A DNA stretch of 18,675 nucleotides from Oscillospiraceae bacterium. Lineage in GTDB: Bacteria > Bacillota_A > Clostridia > Oscillospirales > Oscillospiraceae. Positions 1 through 7,314 of this stretch are shown piece after piece. The notes beneath the pieces were generated by a model. It saw nothing but the letters and a program-made list of their open reading frames with translations, was not told the DNA's origin and ran no database searches. The position numbers and the translations under genes were made by a program. The stretch is from contig CADADE010000034.1 of the NCBI GenBank assembly GCA_902786615.1, forward strand, positions 1 through 18,675, given 5' to 3'. Every line of letters starts with the position of its first letter. Positions within the stretch are counted from its first letter, which is position 1.

Positions 1-60
1 CAGATCGCCATCGTCAATATCGATCAGGCCAGCGCTACGTATTCAAGCCCGCGCCATTGA
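1..60 (+). CDS. Possible 3' end of an upstream gene (partial)
   Basis: Frame 1 is open from the window edge to a TGA at 58-60 and would encode a 19-residue C-terminus beginning QIAIVNIDQ and ending SSPRH. The 5' arm of the terminator lies inside its last codons, a usual place for an intrinsic terminator at the end of a gene. No family can be assigned from so short a piece. Frame 2 is also open here, so this is only a likely reading. Confidence 0.3.
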   Translation, partial: QIAIVNIDQASATYSSPRH

Positions 61-100
61 TCGCTCCAGTTCGGGGCGGTTGGTGGCGCGGGCTTTTTTT
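45..100 (+). terminator. Intrinsic terminator before the late gene cluster
   Basis: A perfect 12-bp inverted repeat, AAGCCCGCGCCA at 45-56 and TGGCGCGGGCTT at 84-95, is followed by a run of seven T (94-100). The loop is long at 27 nt, so it may be less efficient than a tight hairpin. It ends the upstream unit directly before the HNH gene. Late transcription must therefore start downstream of it or read through it by antitermination; no clear promoter is visible between it and the HNH start. Confidence 0.75.
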
Positions 101-118
101 GTTTCCACGGGAGGTTTT

Positions 119-445
119 ATGCAGGACTGGACTCAGCGTTTCTACTCCCACGCTGCCTGGCTGCGATGCCGCGATGCCTTCATCGCCAAACGCCGCGCTA
201 TCGACGGCGGCCTATGCCAGCGCTGCCACAAGCGGGTCGGGTACATCGTGCACCACAAGATTACGCTCACACCGGAGAATATCTCACAGCCGGATGTGGC
301 ACTTAATCATCGGAACCTCGAGTACCTGTGCCATGAGTGTCACAATCTCGAGCACGGCGTCTTCGTAATGGCGACGCCGGCCGTCGCCTTCGACGAAAAC
401 GGCAACGTCGTCGCGGCGTTCGATCGCCGCGACTCCCCCCGGTGA
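119..445 (+). CDS. HNH endonuclease, DNA-packaging associated
   Basis: The 108-residue protein carries a zinc-finger HNH core: CQRC (C33, C36), a VHH motif (H45-H46), N66 and CHECH (C71, C74, H75). In phages this small nuclease sits next to the terminase genes and works with the large terminase in cutting at cos sites, as known for HK97-like phages. The start at 119 is chosen because GGGAGG (109-114) precedes it and the fold begins MQDWTQRFY; an upstream TTG at 80 lies inside the terminator stem-loop and is unlikely. It is the first gene of the packaging block, followed by a 246-base gap and then the terminase small subunit, the classic order of cos phages. Confidence 0.9.
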   Translation: MQDWTQRFYSHAAWLRCRDAFIAKRRAIDGGLCQRCHKRVGYIVHHKITLTPENISQPDVALNHRNLEYLCHECHNLEHGVFVMATPAVAFDENGNVVAAFDRRDSPR

Positions 446-530
446 AATTTTCGCGGCGTGCCCTCCTGTACCGCAGGCCACAGGTCGGAAAAATTCGCAG
501 GACGCACACGAGACCCCCCTGGTGGAACTT
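435..530 (+). other. Candidate cos / packaging site (C-run direct repeats)
   Basis: Two imperfect direct repeats stand about 79 bases apart: six C then GGTGAAATTTT at 435-451 (overlapping the HNH stop codon) and six C then TGGTGGAACTTTG at 514-532. C/G runs next to HNH and terminase genes are typical of the 3'-overhang cos sites of Gram-positive phages. The site is inferred from position and composition only; the exact cut cannot be read from the sequence. Confidence 0.4.
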
Positions 531-691
531 TGATAAAAATACGTGAGGAAAACACCACGGGAAAATGGCCCGAAACCATCCATAAATTAGGGCGGATCTC
601 TGAGGATAACCGACGACATTGCAGTGACTTTTTCGGACTTGTCACGGATACTGACCGACATCCGGAGACACGTCGACTGGAGGATTACGCC
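446..691 (+). other. Gap between HNH and small terminase
   Basis: These 246 bases hold the C-run repeats and, near the small terminase, two short inverted repeats: GTGAC 624-628 with GTCAC 641-645, and CGGAT 645-649 with ATCCG 660-664. The region is open in the same frame as both flanking genes. However, third codon positions in the 3' part (about 536-691) are only about half G or C by my count, unlike the GC-rich third positions of the neighbouring genes, and the residues look non-coding. I find no convincing -35/-10 promoter. The likeliest role is a terminase recognition and cos region. Confidence 0.45.
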
Positions 692-1060
692 ATGCCAAAA
701 AAGAGCAAGAAAACCCGGATTGCCGCCGAGCATGTCAGACTGCTCGGCCTTTATGAATCGCTTCCACAGGAGAAGATGGCTCTGGCCGTCGGCATGATCG
801 AACGTGCTGCATTCATGCGCGTCGAATGCGAGGACTTGGAAGCCTATCTACAGAAGAACGGATGGACTGAACCCTTCCAGCAAGGATCCCAAGCGCCCTA
901 TGACCGCGCCCGGCCACAGGGTCAGACCTACCAGCAGCTGAACAGCAACTACCAGAAGATAATCAAACTTCTGGACAGCCTGCTGCCGCTGCAGACATCA
1001 GGAAACCAGACGGCGGACGACGGCTTCGACGGCTTTGTCAACAGCCGTGATGAGACGTGA
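692..1060 (+). CDS. terS: Phage terminase small subunit, P27-like
   Basis: The 122-residue protein is basic at its start (MPKKSKKTR), helical in the middle and ends with the pattern YQQLNSNYQKIIKLLDSLLP, which resembles the C-terminal helix of P27-family small terminases (Pfam Terminase_4). It recognises phage DNA and hands it to the large subunit. The ATG at 692 is preferred because GGAGG at 679-683 lies 8 bases upstream. An in-frame upstream extension from 458 has no good ribosome site and poor codon bias. The stop TGA (1058-1060) overlaps the ATG of the large terminase, so the two are translationally coupled. Family assignment rests on pattern and context. Confidence 0.85.
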   Translation: MPKKSKKTRIAAEHVRLLGLYESLPQEKMALAVGMIERAAFMRVECEDLEAYLQKNGWTEPFQQGSQAPYDRARPQGQTYQQLNSNYQKIIKLLDSLLPLQTSGNQTADDGFDGFVNSRDET

Positions 1061-2796
1061 TGAAAAGATACCCGCCGGACTATAACCCTATCCGAGAATA
1101 CTGGGCGCAGATCCTCAGCGGTGAGGTTATTGTCGGGCAAAAGCTCTACAAAACAATCCGGCACTTGATCCGTCAGATGGACGAACCTGGGATCTACTAC
1201 TACGACGCCCGACGGGGAAATCACATCCTCGAGTTTGCGGAAAACTACTGCCGGCACTCCAAAGGTAAATACGGTGGGCAGCTCGTCCAGCTGGAACTCT
1301 GGGAAAAAGCGATCCTCGCGGCGGTCTTCGGCTTTGTGGACATAGAAGGCACGCGGCAGTATAGGCAAACGGTATTGATCATCGGGAAGAAAAACGGCAA
1401 GAGCCTGCTGGCGTCCATCGTGGGAGCTTATATGCTAACCGCCGACGGTGAAGCCGGCCCGGAGGTATACGCGGTCGCCACTAAACGAGACCAGGCGCGC
1501 ATCATCTGGACCGAGGCCAAGCGGATGATCAAAAAGAGTCCCGTGCTTGCATCCAGGGTGAGGACACTGGTCAATGAGCTGCTCTGCGATGCCAACGACG
1601 GCGTCTTCAAACCGCTGGCTAGCGACTACAACAGTCTCGACGGCCTAAACATCCACTGCGCTCTGATGGACGAGTTTCACCAGTGGCAGCACGGCAGACC
1701 ACTTTATGACATCATCGCCGACGGCATCATCGCCAGAGAACAACCACTGCTGTTTCTGACATCCACCGCCGGCATGATCCGTGAGGACATCTACGACGAT
1801 ATCTACGACGAGTGTGAACGGCTGATCAACGGCTATGACGACCCAGAGGGCTACCGGGACGAGCACATGCTCGCCTTCGTCTATGAGCTCGACCAGCGCG
1901 CCGAATGGACGGATCCCGGATGCTGGATGAAGGCAAACCCGGGGCTTGGGACGATCAAGTCCCGCCGGATCCTCGAGGACAAGGTCGAGAAGGCCAAAGC
2001 CAACCCTGCGCTGGTGCGCAATCTGGTCTGCAAGGAGTTCAACATCCGGGAGACCGATATCTCCGCCTGGCTCAACTTCGAGGAGCTCAACAACACCGAC
2101 ACCTTTATCCTGGACCGAGAAGCCAAACAGCTGCGCTGGACGCACAATGGAGAGGAGCGGATCCTCAGTTATCCGCGATACGGGATCGGCGGCGTTGACC
2201 TCTCCAAGACCACTGACCTTTGCGCGGCGAAGGTTCTATTCCGGGTACCAGAGGCGCCGGAGATCACCTTCGTGCTGAGCCAATACTGGCTGCCGGAGCA
2301 GCCGAGCCTCGAGCAGTTAGAGACGGAGACGAAAATCCCGTGGACAAAGTGGGCTGAGCGCGACCTGCTGCGTTGCTGCCACGGAAACATCATCCGTTAT
2401 CGCGACGTCGTCGACTGGTTTGTGCACGTACAGGAAGACCTCGACATATACGTCAGCTGGTTCGGATATGACGCCTGGAGCGCTTCCTACTTCGTGGAGG
2501 ACATGAGCGCCTTCTTTGGCAGCGCTGCAGGAATTGCAGTCCACCAGGGCAAGAAGACACTGTCGGACCCGATGATGCGCCTCGGCGCGGAGCTGCGGGC
2601 CCACCGAATCGTTTACAACAACAATCCACTCGACAAGTGGTGTCTCGCAAACACGACCTACGAAGAAGACAAAAACGGCAACATCCAGCCGCACAAGACA
2701 AACAGACCCACACGTAAGATCGATGGCACAGCAGCGCTGCTCGATGCCTGGGTCGTCATGGTCGACAGGATGCAGGACTACATGAACCTGATATGA
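1060..2796 (+). CDS. terL: Phage terminase large subunit
   Basis: This 578-residue protein is the packaging ATPase-nuclease (Terminase_1/YmfN-like). The ATPase domain shows Walker A GKKNGKS (about residues 109-115), Walker B ALMDE (about 201-205) and a coupling motif LTSTAG (about 233-238). The C-terminal RNase H-like nuclease has acidic residues in GVDLS (about D380), YDAW (about D471) and KIDG (about D555). It cuts concatemers at cos and drives DNA through the portal. The ATG at 1060 overlaps the stop of the small subunit; a GTG at 1057 would add one residue. The Shine-Dalgarno is weak, which fits coupled translation. The length is normal for the family and the gene looks intact. Confidence 0.97.
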   Translation: MKRYPPDYNPIREYWAQILSGEVIVGQKLYKTIRHLIRQMDEPGIYYYDARRGNHILEFAENYCRHSKGKYGGQLVQLELWEKAILAAVFGFVDIEGTRQYRQTVLIIGKKNGKSLLASIVGAYMLTADGEAGPEVYAVATKRDQARIIWTEAKRMIKKSPVLASRVRTLVNELLCDANDGVFKPLASDYNSLDGLNIHCALMDEFHQWQHGRPLYDIIADGIIAREQPLLFLTSTAGMIREDIYDDIYDECERLINGYDDPEGYRDEHMLAFVYELDQRAEWTDPGCWMKANPGLGTIKSRRILEDKVEKAKANPALVRNLVCKEFNIRETDISAWLNFEELNNTDTFILDREAKQLRWTHNGEERILSYPRYGIGGVDLSKTTDLCAAKVLFRVPEAPEITFVLSQYWLPEQPSLEQLETETKIPWTKWAERDLLRCCHGNIIRYRDVVDWFVHVQEDLDIYVSWFGYDAWSASYFVEDMSAFFGSAAGIAVHQGKKTLSDPMMRLGAELRAHRIVYNNNPLDKWCLANTTYEEDKNGNIQPHKTNRPTRKIDGTAALLDAWVVMVDRMQDYMNLI

Positions 2797-2815
2797 AAGG
2801 GGGAAGCGGCGCGCG

Positions 2816-4033
2816 ATGGGTTTTTTCGACAGACTGTTCAAACCGAAACCCAATGAAGCGGTGCTGAATTATTTTCAGATGCTCAGCTCCTACAGCCCCG
2901 TCTGGAGGACGAGCGGCGGCGGAGTTTACGAGGCGCTCGAGACACGCGCTGCGATCCATGCGATCGCGACCCACTGTTCCAAGCTCAAGCCGCATATTAC
3001 GGGCGCAGCCGGCAAGCGGTATGAACGCATGCTGCAGATAAGACCGAACCCATGGCAGACAACCAGCCAGTTCCTTTACCGACTCGCGACGATCTACGAG
3101 GTCGAAAACAATGCTTTTTTGGTCCCAGTGCGCTCGGAGTTCAGCGATACGGACATCGCCGGGATCTTCCCGGTGCTGCCGAGCAGCTGTGAACTGCGGG
3201 AGGGCCGAAGCGGGAAGCTGATCCTGCGCTTCGCTTTCCCAAACTCAAAGACTGGATACATCGACTTCGACCAGGTCGGGCTGATGACAAAAATGCAGTT
3301 TGAGAACGACATGTTCGGCGACGACAACTCGCCGCTCAACCCGACCATGCGCGTGATTGGCATGCAGCAGCAGGCCATGGTGGAAAGCATCAAACAGTCC
3401 GCTTCGCCGCGTTTTCTTGCGAAGATTGCAAACAGCATGCGGCCTGACGATCTCGCCGCGGAGCGGGAGCGCTTCATCAAGGACAACCTGGGCGTAAAGA
3501 ACTCCGGTGGCGTGATGATCTTTGACCAGAAATACGCCGATGTCAAAGAACTCTCAAGCAGGGCATCCATGATCGACGCGGACCAGATGAAGCTGATCGA
3601 CGACAACGTGGCCAAGTACTTTGGAGTCTCGCCTGAGATAATGCGTAACGAGATGAACGAGGATGTCTGGAACGCTTTTTATGAAGGCAAGATCGAACCC
3701 TTTGCCCTGCAGGCGAGTCTCGTGATCTGTTCCATGCTCTTCTCAGACCGGCAGATCGCCGCCGGTAACGGCGTGGAGTTCTCGGCAAACCGCCTGCAGT
3801 TTGCTACCACGCGCAACAAGCTTAACACCATTGTGCAGATGTTCGACCGCGGCATGCTCTCCAGGAATGAGGGACGCGAGATCCTCCAGATGCCCGGCAT
3901 CGGGCCGGAGGGTGACAGATACTTCATTCGCGGCGAGTATGTCGACACAGCAGAGCGCACCGACGACGAGGAAGACGACGAGGATGATCCGATCGACGAT
4001 CTCAAAGATGAGGAGAAGGAGAAAGAAACATGA
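2816..4033 (+). CDS. Phage portal protein, HK97 type
   Basis: The 405-residue protein begins MGFFDRLF, a typical start for HK97 gp3-like portals (Phage_portal PF04860), and continues with the conserved pattern of an N-terminal helix, RAAIHAIA and the RPNPWQT region. Twelve copies form the ring at the head vertex through which DNA enters and leaves. The extreme C-terminus is very acidic (a run of D and E from about residue 382), which is not unusual in this family. An AAGGGGG at 2797-2803 precedes the start. Its final ATGA overlaps the start of the prohead protease. Confidence 0.95.
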   Translation: MGFFDRLFKPKPNEAVLNYFQMLSSYSPVWRTSGGGVYEALETRAAIHAIATHCSKLKPHITGAAGKRYERMLQIRPNPWQTTSQFLYRLATIYEVENNAFLVPVRSEFSDTDIAGIFPVLPSSCELREGRSGKLILRFAFPNSKTGYIDFDQVGLMTKMQFENDMFGDDNSPLNPTMRVIGMQQQAMVESIKQSASPRFLAKIANSMRPDDLAAERERFIKDNLGVKNSGGVMIFDQKYADVKELSSRASMIDADQMKLIDDNVAKYFGVSPEIMRNEMNEDVWNAFYEGKIEPFALQASLVICSMLFSDRQIAAGNGVEFSANRLQFATTRNKLNTIVQMFDRGMLSRNEGREILQMPGIGPEGDRYFIRGEYVDTAERTDDEEDDEDDPIDDLKDEEKEKET

Positions 4034-4674
4034 ACGAATACGGAAAGGAGATCCGGTCTTTCAGCTTCGAGATCCGAAGCGAACACGACGAACAGCACGG
4101 TGATTTCATCACCGGTGTTCCGATCGTCTTTAACGTCCGGACAGAGCTCTGCAACTGGGATGAGATCATCGCCCCGGGTGCCTTGGACAAGACCGACCTA
4201 CGTGACGTGCGCTTCCTGGTCAACCACGACACCAGCATGATCCCGCTTGCGAGAAGCCGCAACAACAACGCCAATTCCACCATGCAGATGACCGTCGAAG
4301 ATGACGGGATGCACATCCGCGTAAACCTCGACACCGAAGGGAACGCGGAAGCCAAAAGCCTTTACAGCGCCGTCAAGCGCGGAGACATCAGCGGCATGTC
4401 GTTTATGTTCCGCGTGGACAGCGATGAATGGGAGGACCTTGAGAGCGAGAGACCCCTGCGGACAATTACAGGTATCAGTAAGGTCCACGAGGTCTCCGCA
4501 GTCACCTGGCCCGCATATGAGCAGACCTCTATCGAGGCGCGCAGCAGCGCAAAAGGGCTGGAGAGCTCCGCCTCGGTGCTGGAGAGCGCGAGGAAAGCGA
4601 AGGCAGACCGGGAGGCCAGAGAGGCCCTAATTGCCACTACCCTCAAGAAACTGGAGGAAGCGAAAAATGTTTGA
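4030..4674 (+). CDS. HK97-family prohead protease
   Basis: A 214-residue S78 peptidase (Peptidase_S78, PF04586) that trims the capsid precursor during maturation. Visible landmarks are the SEHDEQHGDFITGVPIVFN opening, the FLVNHD motif with likely catalytic H66, and GDISGMSF with the probable nucleophile S124. The family nucleophile lies in this GxSF element. After about residue 165 the sequence becomes a charged helical tail rich in A, R, K and E, a common protease C-terminus. It overlaps the portal by 4 bases and the capsid gene by 8, so portal, protease and coat protein are made from one message. Confidence 0.95.
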   Translation: MNEYGKEIRSFSFEIRSEHDEQHGDFITGVPIVFNVRTELCNWDEIIAPGALDKTDLRDVRFLVNHDTSMIPLARSRNNNANSTMQMTVEDDGMHIRVNLDTEGNAEAKSLYSAVKRGDISGMSFMFRVDSDEWEDLESERPLRTITGISKVHEVSAVTWPAYEQTSIEARSSAKGLESSASVLESARKAKADREAREALIATTLKKLEEAKNV

Positions 4675-5833
4675 TTTCAGTACCATGAGCCCGGAGGAGC
4701 TGCTCGCCAGGAGCGAAGAGCTGCGTACACGCGCTGAGGCGATTGCGGAGGAGCTCCGCAGCGAGGGGGCCAACGCGGCTGCACTCGCCGAGGAGTCCGA
4801 CGCCAATATCGCCGAGCGCCAGGCCATCGCCGCCGAGCTCGAGATCAGGAGGGCCGCCAAACAGGCGGCAGAGGAAGCCCGCGCCGCCGATTTTCAGGCG
4901 GGATCGGGCAAGATCGAAACGAAAGGAGTTTCCAAAATGAACGAGAACCGCTTCGGCATCGAAACCGCCGAGTATCGCGACGCATGGGTCAAGAACCTCA
5001 TCCGCCGTGACATGAGCGAGGAGGAGCGCGCCGCACTCACTTCCGCCGGTGCCGTTATCCCGACAATGACCGTAAACGCTGTATGGGACAAGCTGGTCAA
5101 GCCCGCCGAGCTGCTCGGCAAGGTCGATGTCAGCCAGTTCCCCACATACGTGCGTTTCCCCGTCGCCACCGCCAACAACGCCGCCGCATCCGGCGCTGTC
5201 GGCGGCACCATCACCGAGAGTTCCGACGTTGTCGGCTACGTCGACCTCATCCCCAACGAGTATGTCAAGCTCCTGACCGTCGGCGCCGATATCGAGCACA
5301 TGGCAATCTCCGCCGTGCATGACTGGATTGTGGATAACATCGTCGGCCAGATCCGCTACGCGATCAACAAGGACATCGTTGTCGGCACTGGCACCAATGC
5401 CCTCAAGGGCCTGACCGCATCCGTGACCGCCTCTGCGACCGCGATCCCTGCCACCGTGACCAAGGCCGCCGTGCTGGGCATCATGGCGGCTCTGCCCGCG
5501 CAGCACCACGGCGGCGCCATCTGGATCATGACGCCGGAGATGTTCTACAACAACATCATGTCCCTGACCGCCCTCAACGACTACGTCATTAACGACGGCT
5601 TCAACATGAAGCTCTTCGGCCATGACGTGGTGCTTATGAGCGAGTGCAAGGTAAGCAGTAAGGAGACCGTCTTCTTCGGTGATCCCAAGGCCTACAAGTG
5701 CAACATCTTCAAGGCCATCGATATCAAGCCCTTCGAGACCGCGACGACCACCAACCTCCAGTTCCGCGGCGCGTGCCTGGCCGACGGCGAGCTGATCGAC
5801 GCCACTGCCTTCGTCCGCTTCGCGCAGGCCTGA
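4667..5833 (+). CDS. Major capsid protein, HK97 type, with N-terminal delta (scaffold) domain
   Basis: This 388-residue protein is an HK97-fold coat protein (Phage_capsid, PF05065). Residues 1 to about 80 form an Ala/Glu/Arg-rich coiled coil, the delta domain that acts as internal scaffold and is normally removed by the prohead protease. The coat domain starts near residue 91 (MNENRFG) and includes the conserved PEMFYN and FFGDP segments. The start at 4667 is set by GGAGG at 4653-4657; an upstream in-frame ATG at 4631 lies inside the protease gene without a good ribosome site. An internal ATG at residue 91 has its own strong Shine-Dalgarno, so a second, scaffold-free product is possible. Confidence 0.95.
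   Translation: MFDFSTMSPEELLARSEELRTRAEAIAEELRSEGANAAALAEESDANIAERQAIAAELEIRRAAKQAAEEARAADFQAGSGKIETKGVSKMNENRFGIETAEYRDAWVKNLIRRDMSEEERAALTSAGAVIPTMTVNAVWDKLVKPAELLGKVDVSQFPTYVRFPVATANNAAASGAVGGTITESSDVVGYVDLIPNEYVKLLTVGADIEHMAISAVHDWIVDNIVGQIRYAINKDIVVGTGTNALKGLTASVTASATAIPATVTKAAVLGIMAALPAQHHGGAIWIMTPEMFYNNIMSLTALNDYVINDGFNMKLFGHDVVLMSECKVSSKETVFFGDPKAYKCNIFKAIDIKPFETATTTNLQFRGACLADGELIDATAFVRFAQA
4922..4939 (+). promoter_or_regulatory. Internal ribosome binding site and start within the capsid gene
   Basis: AAAGGAG at 4922-4928 stands 8 bases before an in-frame ATG at 4937 (residue 91 of the capsid protein). Initiation here would give a 298-residue protein (4937-5833) that lacks the delta domain. 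It falls at the expected scaffold/coat junction. The spacing and match are at least as good as those of the annotated gene start. The signal is seen directly; its use is inferred. Confidence 0.55.
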
Positions 5834-5853
5834 TCTGTCTGAACAGAATCCCA

Positions 5854-5886
5854 GGGAGAAGGACGGGACTGACCCGGCCTTCTCCC
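5854..5886 (+). promoter_or_regulatory. Strong hairpin between capsid and connector genes
   Basis: GGGAGAAGG at 5854-5862 pairs perfectly with CCTTCTCCC at 5878-5886. Inside it CGGG (5864-5867) pairs with CCCG (5873-5876) around a 5-base loop, with a single A/G mismatch between the two stems. No T run follows, so a classical terminator is unlikely. A role in mRNA 3'-end stabilisation or partial attenuation after the highly expressed capsid gene is inferred. The nine-base direct repeat TCTGAACAG flanks it at 5838-5846 and 5890-5898. Confidence 0.6.
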
Positions 5887-5909
5887 CGATCTGAACAGGA
5901 GGGACGCCA

Positions 5910-6215
5910 ATGGAAACGACACTGACAACCACAGTCAAAACGGATCTCGGTATCCGGAACGACAAGCACGATGATCAGATCGATATGGCAATCAACGCAG
6001 CGAAAACCCAGATGGCCATGCGCGGCGTCACCGTGATCAACGAAACAGATCCCACGACCGTGACCTGCGTGGAGCTCTTCTGCCGGCACTGGTTCAACTT
6101 CCAGGGAGAGGCACAGCGTTTCTTCCAGGCTTTTGAGTTTTTGGCCAACGCCATGGCACTGAGCTCTGAGTACGGTACGGCCGCCGCAAAGAACGGGGAA
6201 GGCGGGGCGCCATGA
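5910..6215 (+). CDS. Head-tail connector / DNA packaging protein (HK97 gp6-like)
   Basis: The 101-residue, mostly helical protein opens with a short Thr-rich stretch and then the pattern KTDLGIRNDKHDDQIDMAI, typical of the Phage_connect_1 family (HK97 gp6, SPP1 gp15), which forms the ring under the portal. Its place directly after the coat protein agrees with this. AGGAGGG at 5897-5903 precedes the ATG. The stop overlaps the next start as ATGA. The C-terminus is a low-complexity Ala/Gly tail. Confidence 0.85.
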   Translation: METTLTTTVKTDLGIRNDKHDDQIDMAINAAKTQMAMRGVTVINETDPTTVTCVELFCRHWFNFQGEAQRFFQAFEFLANAMALSSEYGTAAAKNGEGGAP

Positions 6216-6538
6216 GCGGACTGCAGACCAACCGCACGCCATGGACCGATGAGCTGATCCTGCTGAGCTACGAGGAAACCACGGACAGAGAGGGCTATAC
6301 CAGCCGAACCGAGACCGAGACCGAGATTTGCTGCTGCTTCTCTGCCGGCGTCGCACGCGGGGAGTTCTACGAAGCGATGAAGGCTGGACTCCGGGCCAGC
6401 TGCTCGGCGGAGGTGTGGGAGGACGACTACGAGAACCAGACGCGCGCACGCGCCGACGGCAGCCTCTACAACGTCATACGTCACTATCCGACAGGGCGCG
6501 GCACGGTGATGCTGATCCTCGAGGAGGTGGTCCGATGA
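6212..6538 (+). CDS. Head-tail adaptor / head closure protein
   Basis: This 108-residue protein has the hallmark layout of Phage_H_T_join-type adaptors (SPP1 gp16/YqbH-like): a WTDELILLSYE opening strand, a DREGYTSRTE turn, and SAGVARGEFYEAMKAGL in the middle. Such proteins bind the connector ring and close the head before the tail docks. It is coupled by 4-base overlaps to both neighbours. The cluster of three cysteines (ICCCF, about residues 39-43) is unusual for the family but probably has no special role. Confidence 0.82.
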   Translation: MSGLQTNRTPWTDELILLSYEETTDREGYTSRTETETEICCCFSAGVARGEFYEAMKAGLRASCSAEVWEDDYENQTRARADGSLYNVIRHYPTGRGTVMLILEEVVR

Positions 6539-6885
6539 GCTGCGACGAGACCCTGCAGACAGCGCTCGAGACCCTGGGGCTACCGGTACACCCAAACGAG
6601 TATACGGGACCAGATCTGGAGTATCTGACCTGGTCCTATACCCAGATCCCTGTGGTGGCAGCGGACGATGCGCCACACGCGGCCAGGTATCTGATCACGG
6701 TGCGGTACTTCCTCCCATTCGACAAGAATCCAAACAGGATGAAACGCGCAATCAGCTGGGCACTGTTTCGTGCAGAATGCACTTGGCCATCGATCACTAA
6801 TATCACAGACCAGGAGGGCCAGGGCTACGCCCTCGAGTGCGAATGGACGGACGGAGGGGGCTACTATGGCTCAGATCAGTCTTAA
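6535..6885 (+). CDS. Probable tail terminator / head-tail joining protein
   Basis: The 116-residue protein has a short N-terminal helix (ETLQTALETLGLPV) followed by alternating beta strands (YLTWSYTQIP, ARYLITVRYFLP) and a helix (RMKRAISWALFRA). This matches the small alpha/beta tail-terminator fold seen at this locus in siphophages. Assignment rests on order (connector, adaptor, this gene, gp10-like, tail tube), not on a diagnostic motif. Start ATG 6535 overlaps the adaptor stop; a longer frame from 6328 lies inside the adaptor gene. It overlaps the next gene by 20 bases. Confidence 0.6.
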   Translation: MSCDETLQTALETLGLPVHPNEYTGPDLEYLTWSYTQIPVVAADDAPHAARYLITVRYFLPFDKNPNRMKRAISWALFRAECTWPSITNITDQEGQGYALECEWTDGGGYYGSDQS

Positions 6886-7300
6886 CGGCCTGGACGAGAT
6901 CGACAAGATGCTAGAGCACCTGAGCGAGGTCCCCTTTGACGTCATCTCTGACGCACTGAACGCCATGGCCGACGTGGCCGAGGCGCAGGTGCGCCAGACC
7001 GGGCAGTCCATGGGGGTCCGGGATCCGGAGAGCCGGGTGCACATTCTGGACAAAATAACCCACACCAAACCCAAGAAAAGCGACACCGGGGGATACTCCA
7101 ACGTCACCTTCTCCGGGACAAGGACCCGGGGGCGAACGAAAACAAGGAACGCGGAGATCGCGTTTATTAACGAATACGGCAAGCGGGGCCAAGCGCCCCG
7201 CCCGTTTATCAGGCAGGCCGCCGAGCAGGGCGCCGACACCATCGCCAAACCCGGCGAGGAGATCATCGGCGATTGGCTCGAGAAAATGGCCAGCAGCTGA
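6866..7300 (+). CDS. HK97 gp10-like tail completion protein
   Basis: The 144-residue protein ends with the recognisable gp10 family segment IAFINEYGKRGQAPRPFIRQA (HK97-gp10_like, PF04883) and begins with a helix around a LNGLDEIDKML pattern. Family members lie between head-tail joining genes and the tail tube gene and act in tail completion. The start at 6866 is preferred over an upstream in-frame codon at 6770 because GGAGGGGG (6853-6860) precedes it and the homologous fold begins there. It is followed after 14 bases by the tail tube gene. Confidence 0.9.
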   Translation: MAQISLNGLDEIDKMLEHLSEVPFDVISDALNAMADVAEAQVRQTGQSMGVRDPESRVHILDKITHTKPKKSDTGGYSNVTFSGTRTRGRTKTRNAEIAFINEYGKRGQAPRPFIRQAAEQGADTIAKPGEEIIGDWLEKMASS

Positions 7301-7314
7301 GAAAGGAGCTTTAT

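Noticed and set aside
80..118. N-terminal extension of the HNH protein from TTG at 80
   Set aside because: It would place the start inside the terminator hairpin and adds residues without family resemblance; the ATG at 119 has a clear GGGAGG.
624..652. Possible promoter (TTGCAG with GATACT) before the small terminase
   Set aside because: The spacing is about 21 bases, too long for a standard promoter, and the boxes overlap a short inverted repeat.
5854..5886. Hairpin after the capsid as a true rho-independent terminator
   Set aside because: No T run follows the stem, and the downstream head-tail genes have no other visible promoter, so full termination would be incompatible with the operon.
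4643..5965. A 440-residue open frame on the - strand opposite the capsid gene
   Set aside because: It mirrors the coding frame of a GC-rich gene, has no ribosome site, and its sequence is low-complexity G/V/D/H-rich without domain features. The + strand capsid explains the region.
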